Shown: positions 45,620-57,700 of the stretch, one piece after another | Position numbering within the stretch: the first letter of the stretch is position 1 | How the letters are laid out: each line of letters opens with the position of its first letter | Program-made: the position numbers and the translations under genes | Notes under the pieces: generated by a model | What the model saw: the letters and a program-made list of their open reading frames with translations, nothing else | Told to the model about the DNA's origin: nothing | The model's database searches: none | Assembly (NCBI GenBank): GCA_013397935.1 | Contig: VZRN01000755.1 | Span: 1-64,000 of the forward strand | Origin: Dasyornis broadbenti | Lineage: Eukaryota > Chordata > Aves > Passeriformes > Dasyornithidae | Length of the DNA stretch: 64,000 bases | Direction of reading: 5' to 3'

Positions 45620-46235
45620 ACCCGGACCCCGCAGCTCCCGGGGGAGGCGGCATTCCCGGCCCCGGCAGGCGCGGCCACTCCCGCCGGGGCGGAGCGCGTC
45701 GGGTCCCGCTCCCACCTGGAGCCGGGAAGAGGAAGTGGGAGCTCGGGAGAAGCGGAAATTGCAGCAGCAGCAGCAGCCGCCGCCAGCCCGGGAAGCACCG
45801 GCGGGGAGCCAGCGCCGAGGAGGAGGAGGCGGCGGCAGAGGCAGAGTAAGTGCGGCGGGGGCGGGGCCGCGGCAGAGCGGGGGTGATGGGGGGGCCGGGG
45901 AAAGCAAGGTAGAGCCGGGGGGACACGATTCGGTGTCCTTTTTTTTGTTTTTGTTTAAACTCTGAAGCAGTGCAGAGCTGGGAACTTGAGGGAAAGCGTC
46001 TGGAGCGGGGCTTGGAGCGGCAGCCCCGCCGTGGCGCCGCTACCATGGGCGCCCTCCCTCAGGGCAGAGCCGCGTCCGCCGAGCCACGCTGCCCTCGCTG
46101 CCGGGCTCAGGCCGTGCCTCAGCCGGCCTGGCGGCTCCGCCTGGTTCTCCTCACCTGCACCCCGAGCCTCGGCATCCCCCGACCGGCCGGAGCTCGTCCC
46201 TAGGCCCCGGGCAGGGGGGAGTTGCCGAGGGTGCC
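45620..46235 (+). promoter_or_regulatory. CTTN: CTTN CpG-island promoter
   Basis: There is an abrupt change from AT-rich DNA to very GC-rich, CpG-dense sequence, with Sp1-type GC boxes such as gggggcggggcc at about 45857. It lies ~2.4 kb upstream of the CTTN start codon and contains a strong splice donor at 45846, as expected for a housekeeping-type promoter with a non-coding first exon. The transcription start itself cannot be fixed from sequence. Confidence 0.85.
45700..45845 (+). other. CTTN: CTTN non-coding exon 1 (approximate start)
   Basis: The 3' boundary is set by the donor GGCAGA|gtaagt at 45846. The 5' boundary is a guess inside the CpG island. The exon contains (CAG)5 followed by CCGCCGCC at 45762-45784 and a GAGGAGGAGGCGGCGG run. 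The open frame through it (45609-45965) lacks an ATG and is read as untranslated. Confidence 0.5.
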
Positions 46236-48644
46236 GCTAAAGGTGCTGGGTAGGATGATGTGGTGCTGATTAGTCATAGCAGCGCTGAGGAGCGCATACA
46301 TCGAGGCATATATTTAGCCTGGGTTTGTGTTCGAACTGTAGCGTTTGCTTTTTCCTTCAGGAATCATGACCACGTGAGCCAGTGAGTCATGAATAGATCG
46401 TGTTTCTCCCCGTTCTGCCCTGGAATCGGTGCTGGAATAGCAGGCGGAAACCAGGCTTATTCCTGCTAGCTCTGGGTTGGGATCCCTGGTCACTGCGGCT
46501 GCTTTGCTCCTTGTGGAATTCACTTCACAGAGTGCACGGTTGAACTGTGGGGAAATGTTGGCGTTTATGGGCACAATTTTTAGAGATTCGCGGTGGATTC
46601 TGGATTTTGCACAGGGGTGCGTGTGAAGTCCTTCTTCCCTGTGCTATTGTTTGTGAGAGCTTGAGGAGGAAGCAATGAAATCCAGACTGAAGGATCTAGC
46701 TTTTGTTCTTTGAGTGAACAAAATGCACCAGTCAAGTGAATACATGAAACAAGTACTTGGGGAAGAAAGTTGTGTTTTGCAGAAAGTATATAGAAATTCA
46801 CCATACACAGATGTACCTCTGCTTCAGCACTTGTCATCTGAATTCCATTTCTAGACATGTTGCACAGCTGTGGATCACAGGATGGATACCAAACGTCCCT
46901 CTTAGAAGTTAGAAAGAACTTGGATCCAGGTTGAATTTCAGTGAGCTGGTTCAGTTCTGCTTTCCAAGGCTTGTGGGTTTTTTTTTTCTTTTGTGAGAGA
47001 TTGGATTTTAGTTGGAAAGAGTAGGACGGTCAGACACAACCATGTGAGAAAAGGCTTTAGATAGGATATTTTAAGGGCAGTGTTAAAATACTCATGTTCT
47101 AAAAGTTTGGGCTATAAACTCATAGTCTCACAGGTATTTTGGTTATGAAGTACTATTATAAAGGTTAGTTCCTTAACTGCCAGAGGAGTTTGGAGATGGG
47201 AGACCTGAAAAAACATGAGAGGAAATGTACTAATACTGTGTTAGGATGTCACCTGCCCTGCTTTTACACTCTCCTTCCAGGCTGCTCCATCATTTGCTAC
47301 CCTCGTGTTTGTCAGTTTTTCAGTTGCTCTCACTCACGTTACCAGTCCTGAAATTTCTGAGATGCTCCATAAAACTGGCTTATCAGCTGGTTCTGCCAGA
47401 CTGCAGAACAAGCCAGACAGAATGAGCTGTGGACTTTACCCAGGGATTGTTAGTTATGCATTTAAGAGGGAGTTTTCATCCCACCCACTGAATTATGCTT
47501 GTGTGAATTAAATAGCCTGTGATAATTATGCTTGTAATCTATTCTAAATTAGAAGGATAAAGGTAAGTGGACAGAAGGATAGTATGTTTAAAAACTGAAC
47601 TCTGGTAGAACAGCAGAGGAAAATTAAATCCTTTCTCTGACATGAGTATTCTGAAAAAGCTGGGAGAATGGGAAACTTGGTTTTTGATGTTTTAGTTTTG
47701 CTTTCTAGAATTTGTTTTGATTTACCTAGAATGAGGGGTGTAAAATCCAGCCACTGGCACCAGGAAAGTCAGGAATTCTGCTAACTACTTGCATTCAGAA
47801 GTGTTAATTAAAAGCATCCAACTTGATCCTCCACAGGGGATGAGGTTTCTAGAAAGTGAGACGGCCCCAAATCATTAACCTTTTGACAGTGCTGGGTGTT
47901 GTTTCTAGAAGTCATTGTTTGCCTTTTTTATGAGTCTTGCTTCCTGCTGTCAGTGCTCCAGCAGTCACTCTCTGTTCCTCCTGCAAGCCAGACGAGGTGC
48001 TGGGTTTGTGTACGCTGCGTCTCACAAGGGATTACCTGAGGCACACAGACACTCCTACTCTCTGTTATTGGAGCAGTGTCTGGATTGTGTGCAAATCCTT
48101 AGAGTTGTTTGGATTTCTGTCACCGTGCTGGAACTCACTACGCAGCAGAGGAGGTTGTGCAGGTGTAATGGAGGTGAAGAACAATATTGTGCTCGCCATT
48201 TTTAATGCCTGGAGGAGAAAACAAACACCTATCCCTACACCTTAACTGCATGCCCAGGCTCCAGAATTAGCAGCAGTCTCAGAAAGTGCATGTTGGCTTG
48301 GAAACCTGTGTGAGGAGAAGTCTTTGAGTGCAGTGACTGCAGAAAAGACACGTGTTCATTTGAGCAAAGAAAGGTGACTTTGTTCTCTTTGAAGCAGTGA
48401 TTGCTCCTAACCTTTTCACGCTGCAAATGGGAAAGTTAAAGGGGTTTTCAAGCCAGCCTGAGGAAACAGCCTGGGCACCAGTGGGCAAAGCTATTTCCAC
48501 TGCAAGTGCAGCTTCTGACGCTGTGGTTAAATAACATATTTTTTGGAGAATTTTGGATTGCATCTCCTCTGTCAGCTCCTGCATGAATAAAATGAGCTGG
48601 CACACGAGTGGAGTGTGACCCTGCTTCTCCTGCTGGTGTTGCAG
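45846..48644 (+). other. CTTN: CTTN intron 1 / 5' UTR region
   Basis: This region starts within the CpG island and becomes AT-rich after about 46300. It holds an E-box plus AP-1 cluster (46371-46389) and a possible mini-exon (46361-46381). A short frame at 46044-46203 starts at a strong ctaccATGG context but lies downstream of the exon 1 donor. Other open frames on either strand are not recognisable. Confidence 0.7.
46371..46389. promoter_or_regulatory. CTTN: E-box and AP-1 motif pair in CTTN intron 1
   Basis: A palindromic CACGTG E-box (46371-46376; USF/MYC-type) is followed six bases later by a consensus TGAGTCA AP-1 site (46383-46389). Both are perfect core matches ~0.5 kb downstream of the first-exon donor. 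Function is inferred from motifs only. Confidence 0.4.
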
Positions 48645-48728
48645 ATGTGGAAGGCTACTGCAGGCCACACCGTGTCTGTCAGCCAGGATGACGGAGCTGA
48701 TGACTGGGAGACGGATCCAGACTTTGTG
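48645..48728 (+). CDS. CTTN: CTTN first coding exon, Arp2/3-binding acidic N-terminus
   Basis: The exon begins with the A of the start codon directly after gttgcag, so the whole 5' UTR is on other exons. It is 28 codons (MWKATAGHTVSVSQDDGADD, then WETDPDFV), donor GTG|gtatgg, phase 0. The acidic stretch is one residue shorter than in human, placing the Trp of DDW at 21 rather than 22. Confidence 0.97.
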
Positions 48729-51700
48729 GTATGGCTTTTGGGGTTTGCTGATCCATCAGGAGCGGGTTTTGGGACGCTTCCAGAGGAACTCTGCAGGGTG
48801 GGGGCTGTGTTTTGGGAAAATAAACTGACAGGAGCATGGCCCTGGAAGTGAAGTGGGAGTGAAGCTGCTTTTCTAACTCTTGTGGTCTCAGCGACTGCTG
48901 GAAGCTTTTGCTGTGAGCTCTGAAATGTGTGTAACTCGTGATTTCTTTGGGGTTTTAACTCTCTTTTTTATGTGTGTCCTTCACAGAATGACGTGAGTGA
49001 GAAAGAACAGCGCTGGGGAGCTAAAACTGTGAATGGATCCGGCCACCAAGAGCACATCAAGTAAAGCAGCTCTCTTGTGAAATGTATTAATAGGCACAGT
49101 CCCAGGCGACTTTTAATCAACTCATGTTCTCAGTTACTTGTGTCTTCATAATTAAAACAGGAATCCCTGTAGAAGATTGATTATTTGCCAGATTGCTGGC
49201 CTTTCAAATCCGTCAGTGTCTTCAGATCTGAAATTAAGATCAGAATACAGTGTAGGGCCCGTTAAATCTTTCTTTGTCGCTGGAAATGTTATTTTCCCTG
49301 CCTCTGTGTCTGGAAAGGTTCCTTGTGCTGTTCTGGTGCAAGAGCCAGTAGTGCCAGGGAAGAAGCTGAGGGATCTGAGCCGCTCCAGTTTGGTACTTTC
49401 AGGCAATGTATAGTCCCTTAATTGTTACTCTTTGTTTAGAAAACTGCTACCAAACTCATAGAAACTCTGGCAAAGCAGCAAACTGAGCTCTCTCTTAGAA
49501 AAGCAAATGAGTGCGTCATGGAGGGATGTGTGAAACAAAAATGATGCATCTCCTGAATCCTGTGTTTCTTACAAAAAGTGCCTAAGACTGAACTTTAAAG
49601 CCATTTTAGAAAATGTGTGGTGTTGCAAACACTAATTACTTCAGGGATCAGTGTTACTCTGCTGTATTCTGAGGTCAGTGAGGATTCCTGCTGGCTGAAT
49701 TACACCGGAGGAAGCTTAAAACTCATGTGGAAAGTATTTAAAGTAGAGATTACACCTTGCTTTTCCCTTCTTGTGCATTGCCTGCACTGCCCTCAGTTCA
49801 GTTCCTGCGTATTTTGAGGGATCACTTTGGGAAGAGGAGCTGCAAGTTTCCTGACATCTTTATTGTGCAGTACAGTGGTGTCCAGAATGTTTTTAGAATT
49901 AGCCCTGTTACCATAGGGACTGTGTGATAAGAGATGATCCCTGTTCTGAAAAGTTGCCATCTGAATAAAAAGTGTTGGGAAGAATTTAAATTAGGACATG
50001 AGGGAAAAAAAAAAATGTTTCAGGCACAAATCAGTTCTACTTAATGGATTGTTAAAACAGCAAAGTTGCCTTCCACATTAGTCTCAAACCAGCAGTTTCT
50101 CTTCTTTTTTTAAACAAGATTTTGCAGTGGGAAAATTCCAGTGTCTCAGAATATGAGGAAATGTTTTGTGCACTGAAAAAATGGGAAGGGCTTGAAAAAT
50201 ACGAGTTGTCCAAGTTCTAATTAAGATTATATTTTTGTCAGCTTTATATTTTGCATCTTTATGAAGTTGCTTGCTGAAGCTTCCTTAGTAAAACTTGCTG
50301 CTTCGTTATTTGTCTTCTAAAGTATTCATCAGCTGAGGGAGAATGTATTCCAAGAGCACCAGAACCTCAAAGAGAGGGAGCTTCAAACAGGACCCAAAGC
50401 TTCCCATGGCTACGGAGGGAAGTTTGGCGTGGAACAAGATCGCATGGATAAAGTAAGTGTGAAAGGGGTTTCCCTGGGAGGAAGTGGTAAGGGAAGTGAT
50501 CAGCCTTGCCTTGCCTGGGGCCTGCACCACTGTGTGCGTGAGCTGAGCTTGTTCCAGCTTTGCTCTGGGATGTGCCATGGCCCCACGTGGTTTTAATTGA
50601 TGCCAAGTCTTGAGAGGATTCCCCTGGAGTCAGGATTCAAGTTTTTGAATTTATATTTCTAAATGAACAGAACACTTCATGCATTAATAAATCCAGTATG
50701 ATCTTTTTATTTCGATGCCGTGCCAGCTCTTCTCTGCATATAGAGATTGCCAAAAAATGAGGAAAAGGAGGTGCTGCTGCATTAAAATCAGAGAGCAGCT
50801 CTTATGAGCAGTGACAAACTGTGAATAGTGACAAATAATGCAAGTATTTAAACTATCATTGTACTTCAATCAGATGGTATTTTTTTATATAAGGAGTTGA
50901 TAGCTGTTTATGTTACACTTAAAAATAATTATAATTCTTATTCTAATTCCTTTAGCGATGTGATAAATAGGCATATCAACTTCTGCCTACTTTCTTTCAT
51001 GAACTCTGTTAGAATAAGAATCAAAACATTCCTGAATAAGAAAGTTTTCTTAACTTTATTTGCTTTCTTGGTAAGTTGACAGCCTTCAATTTTTGCTGGA
51101 TTCACATATTCCAGAGTAAACTGCTGTCCGGTTCTCAGTGGGCCTTTGAAATAGGCTAACCTTTGAATGTGGGAAAAGGAATTGCTGAGCAGATTGAACC
51201 AGCAGGCCTGTTCTGCTGCTGCTCTCTAGTGTCAGCAGTTTATCCCTCACCTGTGTCCATGGGAAAAAAGAAAGGAACAAAAGTCAGCAGTGTTTCCCAT
51301 AGGCCAGAATTAATCATGGGGAAGAACAGTCTGGTCATGCCCCTCTGAGTGATGCTGGTGGCAGGAGGTGTTCATGATTTATGTTTGTAATTAATCTTTC
51401 TCCCTTGTAACTGTAGTTCTGAAGCCTTGTGGTTGAGAGGTCTCCTTTGCAGGTATCTGTGCAGATGTGCTGCTCTTAAAGCTTGGCTTTAAAGCTTGAT
51501 CATTAAACCAGGGTCACTGCAGCCTTGCCATGGTGCAGGGCTTTGCTGCATTCAGGGCAAAACCTTGGTGCTGAGTTAAAATGAATTGTTACATCATCCT
51601 GTACGCCTTACCTCCAGAGCTGATCTAAAATGTACAGAAAAATGATGAGGGTGTTTTACCCTGAAATACAGATTTCCAAGGAAAATGTGTTTCCAAGTCT

Positions 51701-54700
51701 TTTAGAAAAGGGGTTTTGTTGTAATGCTTGGTATTTGGTGAGATGCAGAAAGTTCTGGGACCACAAAGAAAACAGCAGGCTTGAACCTCAATTGGCATAA
51801 CAAAAGGGAGATCATGTAAAACCACACAAACTCTAAAATTTTGTGAGCTTCATGTTTTCCATAAATGTAATGGGAAGGATAAAGGGAAGTGGGAGCCTCT
51901 TCTGTCACATTTAACAGATATTCTATTACAGAACACCTGCAAAATGAACAAGAGTGTGACTGTTTCAGTCAGGAAAAGAAAGGAGCTTTTGTAATGCTTA
52001 TGAGTTAAAGCGGTGTCGTATTATTGATACCCTTTTTCTGTTACCTGGCAATTACTTCAGCCAGTAATGCTTTGCTTCCCTCCCTGCTGGGAATGCTCCC
52101 TCCAGCACCTGTGTGGGAGAAAAAGAGCAAACACTGTAAAATCCAGGTCTCTTTGGTGTGCAGACACTTTGTGTCCTCAGATGAATTCACCTTGGTCCAG
52201 CTGCCTGGCACCAGATTATCCAGTGTTGGATTAAACTGGTGAATTGCAGATCGCTCTGGCCAGTGCCCAGTGTTGGCACTGGACAAGGAAAATGCATTTT
52301 GGCTTGAGGTGTGAGGCTCCAGCATCAATTCCAGGGGCTGGAAGGGCTCCCTAGCACTAGGTCAGTGTAACAGTAGCAAAAGCTGTGTGGAGGCACTTCC
52401 AGGTGTGTAATTCCATATCCCTGTGGCCTGCCAGTCGTGGTGTGATGGATGGAGCTGAGCCTCTGCTCCGCTCGACTTCCAGGACCAGGATGCGGGGCTG
52501 GGATGCCTTTGGCACAGGGAGCTCTGCCTTGGTGTCGATGCATCTCTTCAATACCATTTTGCAAGTGAGAAAACAGAGAGGGAAGATGCCTCATTCTGAT
52601 TTATGCAGGAGACATGGGTGCCTCCCTGAACCACTGGCAGCTGGCTGTAGTTGTATTTTTGCAGTCCCATGCCACCTAAAACGGATCTGTAGCTCTGTGC
52701 CTCAACACAAGGCTGTGTATTTCACCTGGAATTCACTGTAAATTCTGCATGAACATCAAGACTCCCTCTCCACCTGTCTTGTTTTCATTCTTGTGCTTTT
52801 GAAGTGCAAATGCAGGGCATAAAAGAGTCCTCATACAATGCAGTCACTTCCCTTGCCTAGGCTGGATTGGCAGCATGGCAGCATCCTTATGGAGACTTCC
52901 CAAGTGAGTAGGAATTTCCAGGGAAGTTGGTTTCAACAGCAGGAGTGGCAGTGATGCATGTTGGTAACAAAACTCATCCTCAAGTTGCTTGGTGCAGTGT
53001 TTTCTCTTACATAGAGACCTGTGCAGAACTGCTGTCTCTGAATTTAACCAATTTCTTCCAGTCAGCTGTTGGACATGAATACCAATCCAAACTTTCCAAG
53101 CATTGCTCCCAAGTGGATTCAGTGAAAGGCTTTGGTGGCAAGTTTGGAGTACAAACCGATAGAGTTGACCAGGTGAGTGATTTCCTCTCTTCCTGCAGCC
53201 CCCCACAGTGGTTTAGTTTGTCCTTTTGTACATGAAACTGCAAAATGCCAATGCTTTAGGATGCTGGTGGGGGCTGCTCTTCCTGCTCTTTTTGAAGTTT
53301 AGCAGCCAGCTAACACGGACTGATATGGAGATAAATTACTGTTTAAAGCAGAGTAGAAAAAAGCCCTTGTGGGAAATTGAGATGACTTGAAAAGAGAGCT
53401 GAAAAGAGATGTTAAAATATTACTTCTGTTTTGTGTTCTTTGACAGGGTCAGTGTGAATGCTATAGCAGGAGGGGTTTGGGGGTGGTTTGTCCTTTATCA
53501 CAACATGGGCTGCTGGGCAGGATAATTGATGTCCTGTTCCAAGACTCTGTAACAATGCCTGCCTGGAAATGCTGCATTTCTGTCACACTGAATTGCTGGA
53601 CCTGGCAAGACTGGACCAGAGTGTGCTGCTGGTACAACTTGCCTTGGCAAGGGAGGACAGAAAGCCTGGCCACGAGCACACACACTAAATTACCATGGAA
53701 ATGAATATGACCCATAAGTGAAGTGGTATTTATGCTCCCAATCCAGAAGGTCAGAGCAGTATGAAGACACAGGAACTTGCCATGCTCTTTGTCCACTCAA
53801 GTACTGGCAGTTTTTCTCCTAATGCCTAACTCTGTCACACATGTCATTTTATTTCTCTTCCAGTCAGCTGTTGGGTTTGAATATCAGGGCAAAACTGAGA
53901 AGCATCCCTCCCAGAAAGGTAAAGTGGGGAGGTGGTCACCTCTGTGGACACATTTGCTGTAAATAAATAGAGTAGATTCTTTCAGTGCATGGAAAGTACC
54001 TCGTTTAGTGAGGCCTCTGCATGACATTCTCAATGAATCAAATGTCGGGTTTGCTGGAACAGAAGAGGAAAATATGAATTTCAGAGCAGTTTCATGAGAT
54101 GATGAGGTTTTAAGACAAGAAAGTAGTGGGCCTTCAAGAGTCTTACTTTTCTTTCAGAAGGGAGGTTCAAGGACATGTCAGGAAGACTGGGAGTTGGTCT
54201 TTGCTGTATTGCACCCTGCTGGAAGCAGGGGAGAAATTTAATAGGAACCATCATAAGCTATAGGACTGTTGCTTATCTTGTGTTTAAAATGAAACATAAT
54301 TTTCTGTGCTAAAGCATTACTACCTCAGTTCTGAAATAACTTGTTTTTCCCCTCAATTGCTAGGCTGTGCTGTATCCATGACAAGTGCCTTCATGCTGTT
54401 TTTATTGTGCTTTACTCTCAATGCAGACTATTCAAGTGGTTTTGGTGGAAAATACGGAGTACAGGCTGACAGAGTGGACAAGAGTGCAGTGGGGTTTGAT
54501 TACCAGGGGAAAACTGAGAAACACGACTCCCAGAAGGGTGAATAGACACACATGTGTTAGCAGGCTCCTTCCCTGATGCTGTAGGCACTGCCCATAGGCC
54601 ATGTTGTAAAATACTCATGTTTTACACCTCTTGCACTCCTAACCTGCTGAAAGGTAACGCTGAGTAAAATTTATGTTGCTGCAAACTTTGACTTCCGAGA

Positions 54701-57700
54701 AAAGAAACCTAAAAAACGTCGCTTCTGCCTGGTTTTAAGGGATGGTCCAGGGCATGTAGGTTTGGCTGGAGGTTTTTTTTTTTTTTTTTTTTGAAAAGCT
54801 GTAAATCAAAGTAGTCAGACTGTGAGTGGTTTAACCACCACAGAGAAGTGCTCCTAAAAGAATCAGCTGTTTGTGGATTAAAACATTTATCAGTTAGCAG
54901 CATTTAGAGTTAATACTGTGTTGCTGATCAGGTTTTCAGGCATATCTGATCAAAAAGCAACCATTTTACTGAAAAATGGTGACATTTTTGCCCTCTGTTT
55001 TCTGTTTATCCCAAAGAAATGTTTGCAGTCTAGAAATGCTAGCAAGGAGCAGGGGGTGTTCAAAAACACCCAGGCTGTTGCTGACATGGGTTTTGAAGTT
55101 CACTTTGCTCTAAGTGTCTTCAGAATTTTACCAAGGAGTCAAGCAGCTGAACTGCTGGTATTGCCCAGCTAAATGCTATTTTATTTTCCATGCTAGAGAA
55201 TATGTTCTGAAGGATTTCTGACTTCAGTGTCTGAAATCAAGTTTAACTGAAGATGTCAGGGCTTCTTTTAAGATATGATGTAATGCTAGCAGCCCTGGTT
55301 ATCACAATTGCTCAAGGTAATAATTTTGTTATCGAACACTTCCAAACAAAACTCTTCCCTCTTATCTCTAGATTATTCCAAGGGCTTTGGTGGTAAATAC
55401 GGTGTCGACAAGGACAAAGTGGATAAAAGTGCTGTTGGCTTTGAATATCAAGGCAAAACGGAAAAACATGAATCACAGAAAGGTTTTTATTATCTTCTTT
55501 CAAAATAGGAGCTCAAACCCTTTGAAACCTGGGGAAAATATTTTGTTTGTGGGGTGTTTTAGATTTATTTTATGTGTGGTAAATGTGTGTTTGCCCCGTG
55601 TGTGTGCAGATTTTGGATTCCCTGAAATGAGTGAGTGTATTATTAACAGGGCATCTTATCCCATAACATGTTCCTGGGTTTCTTTATGAAGTGCTGCTTA
55701 CAGCCGTGAATTGCAATTCTGTTTTGTGAAACTCCACAGATTATGTAAAGGGCTTTGGAGGCAAGTTCGGTGTGCAGACAGACAGACAAGACAAATGTGC
55801 CCTCGGCTGGGACCACCAGGAGAAAGTGCAGCTGCACGAGTCCCAGAAAGGTACGACAGCTCTCAGTTCCTTGCTGTTCTTTCTGCCTTCCCTCATTTTG
55901 ATTTCCCTGTTCCCTGTGTGAGTCCCCTGCCCTGGTGCCTTTGGGCGCAGCCTCACAGGAGCTGACGTGAGTCTCCTTTCCTGTGTCTGGGTTTTGCTGT
56001 CACTGGTTGTCCTGGTGTCTGCAAAGCCTTGGCACAGCTGACACCCAGCCCCTCAAAGTCCAGGCTCAGGGCTAAATTCTCCCTTTATGAGTCTCAAAGC
56101 AGCCTGGATTGTTTTCCTTTTTCAGCTGAGTTGTGCAAAACACAGGTTAGGAATTCTTTTGTACTTTCCACAGATAATTTTTCCCTTCTGGATTCTGCTG
56201 GGTATATCCCTATTTTCCTGCAGGGACAGTCTCATACCAAATGCTTGTTCTTTCTCCTGACCTGTGGGGTACCTATTCCTGTGAAATACTTGGTGCCCAG
56301 AAGGAAACTTGTAAAATAGAACTATTGCTCCCCAGCCCTCTGCCTGTCACTGCTCTTAAAGAAATCAATATTTTTTAAGTAATGAAATTAAAACTGATCC
56401 TCAGAATATTGTTCTGTTGGGTGCTCCAGCAGGTTTGTTGTGAGCGGATTACCTGAAGCCCTTTCTTTCTGTGCCCTCACTCATTTTATAGCACACATAT
56501 ATAAAAATATATGTATAAATATATAGATATGTAAATGGCTGTTCCCTAGGCAGCAGTAGGGAATGATCAGATTTTAGCTGAAACCTTTTCTCCCTCAAAC
56601 TGTGTGGCAGCAGGAATATTCCTCTTTTCTTTAAGCAATTCCTGTGTAGGAATATCTGGAGGGTGGTCTCTGTGGAGCCCATCTTCACAGCTCTTTAAAA
56701 GTCAGCTCTCTGTACAAATGTTAACCACACTGATGAAGGAAGCTCATTTGATTCTCTTGTATGTTTTGTTGTTTATTTTGTTTATTCTCTTGTATCTTTT
56801 GTTGTTTTGTTTGGGTGAACAAATTACCTGTGTGTCTGTGTTCTTCCCTTTGATCAAATGCAAGTGCATTATTCAGTATGGATGAAAAATGTTCAGAAAT
56901 GCTTTTTTTCTGTGACTTCAGAACGGTGTTCTTATATCTGACGAATCATCTCAAGCTGAGACTTTTTGAATTTACTTTTACAGAAGTGTCTTGAGATATT
57001 TTTTTTTTCCACCATCCAAAATTGCTGATAATTGAAAATATTGCAAAAAATTATTTTGATTGTCTCTGACTAAACTTCTTTATTTTCCTGCCTCGGTTTT
57101 AATGTATCCCATGTGGCTTTTTCAGACTATAAGAGTGGTTTCGGAGGGAAATTTGGTGTACAGACAGAAAGGCAGGACCCATCTGCTGTGGGGTTTGATT
57201 ACAAGGAGAAACTAGCCAAGCATGAATCTCAACAAGGCACCGTTTTCACTTGTTACTTTCCTACCAGTGCAGCCACTTCTCACACAGTCTGAAATAGTTC
57301 TCTGAGTAGATCAACGCCAGGAATGTGCCGACACTCTTCTTGCGCTTCTATTCCTCCATGATCCAGCATTTTTCTTCATTTTATCCTTGAAATATTACCT
57401 AAAGCAGGCCTGTGTTCAGGAAACACCCAATATTTAGTCAGCAGCCCTACTAAACCATGAATTAGTTAATCGCTGTGCATACAGTGCGATAGTAACATTC
57501 TTGTTAGTGTGATGTTAATGAAGTCAGTTTTAGAGACTAAATATAAAGTTTTGCCTGGATAAATTGCTGGAAAAATATCCAGATAATGACCATGCACGTA
57601 ACCATTAACAAGCAATGGGCTATGGCAAGATCATTTTAAAATTATTGCAGTCTTTGAAAGAAGTAGGGGATGTTTGTGCTTCTTGGGTGAGCAAATACTG

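Noticed and set aside
45317..45907. 196-codon minus-strand open frame across the CTTN CpG island, plus other long GC-rich frames there
   Set aside because: CpG islands lack stop codons by composition. The protein is low-complexity Pro/Arg/Ala with no domain, and the plus-strand gene explains the locus.
46044..46203. 53-codon frame starting at a strong Kozak ATG in the CpG island
   Set aside because: It lies downstream of the exon 1 donor, has a composition-driven Pro/Arg/Ala translation, and no known cortactin isoform starts there.
52550..52592. MIR-like segment (cattttgcaagtgagaaaac followed by agagaggga)
   Set aside because: It resembles the MIR core around cattttacagatgaggaaac, but the match is short and interrupted. 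It is not safe to call without a repeat search.
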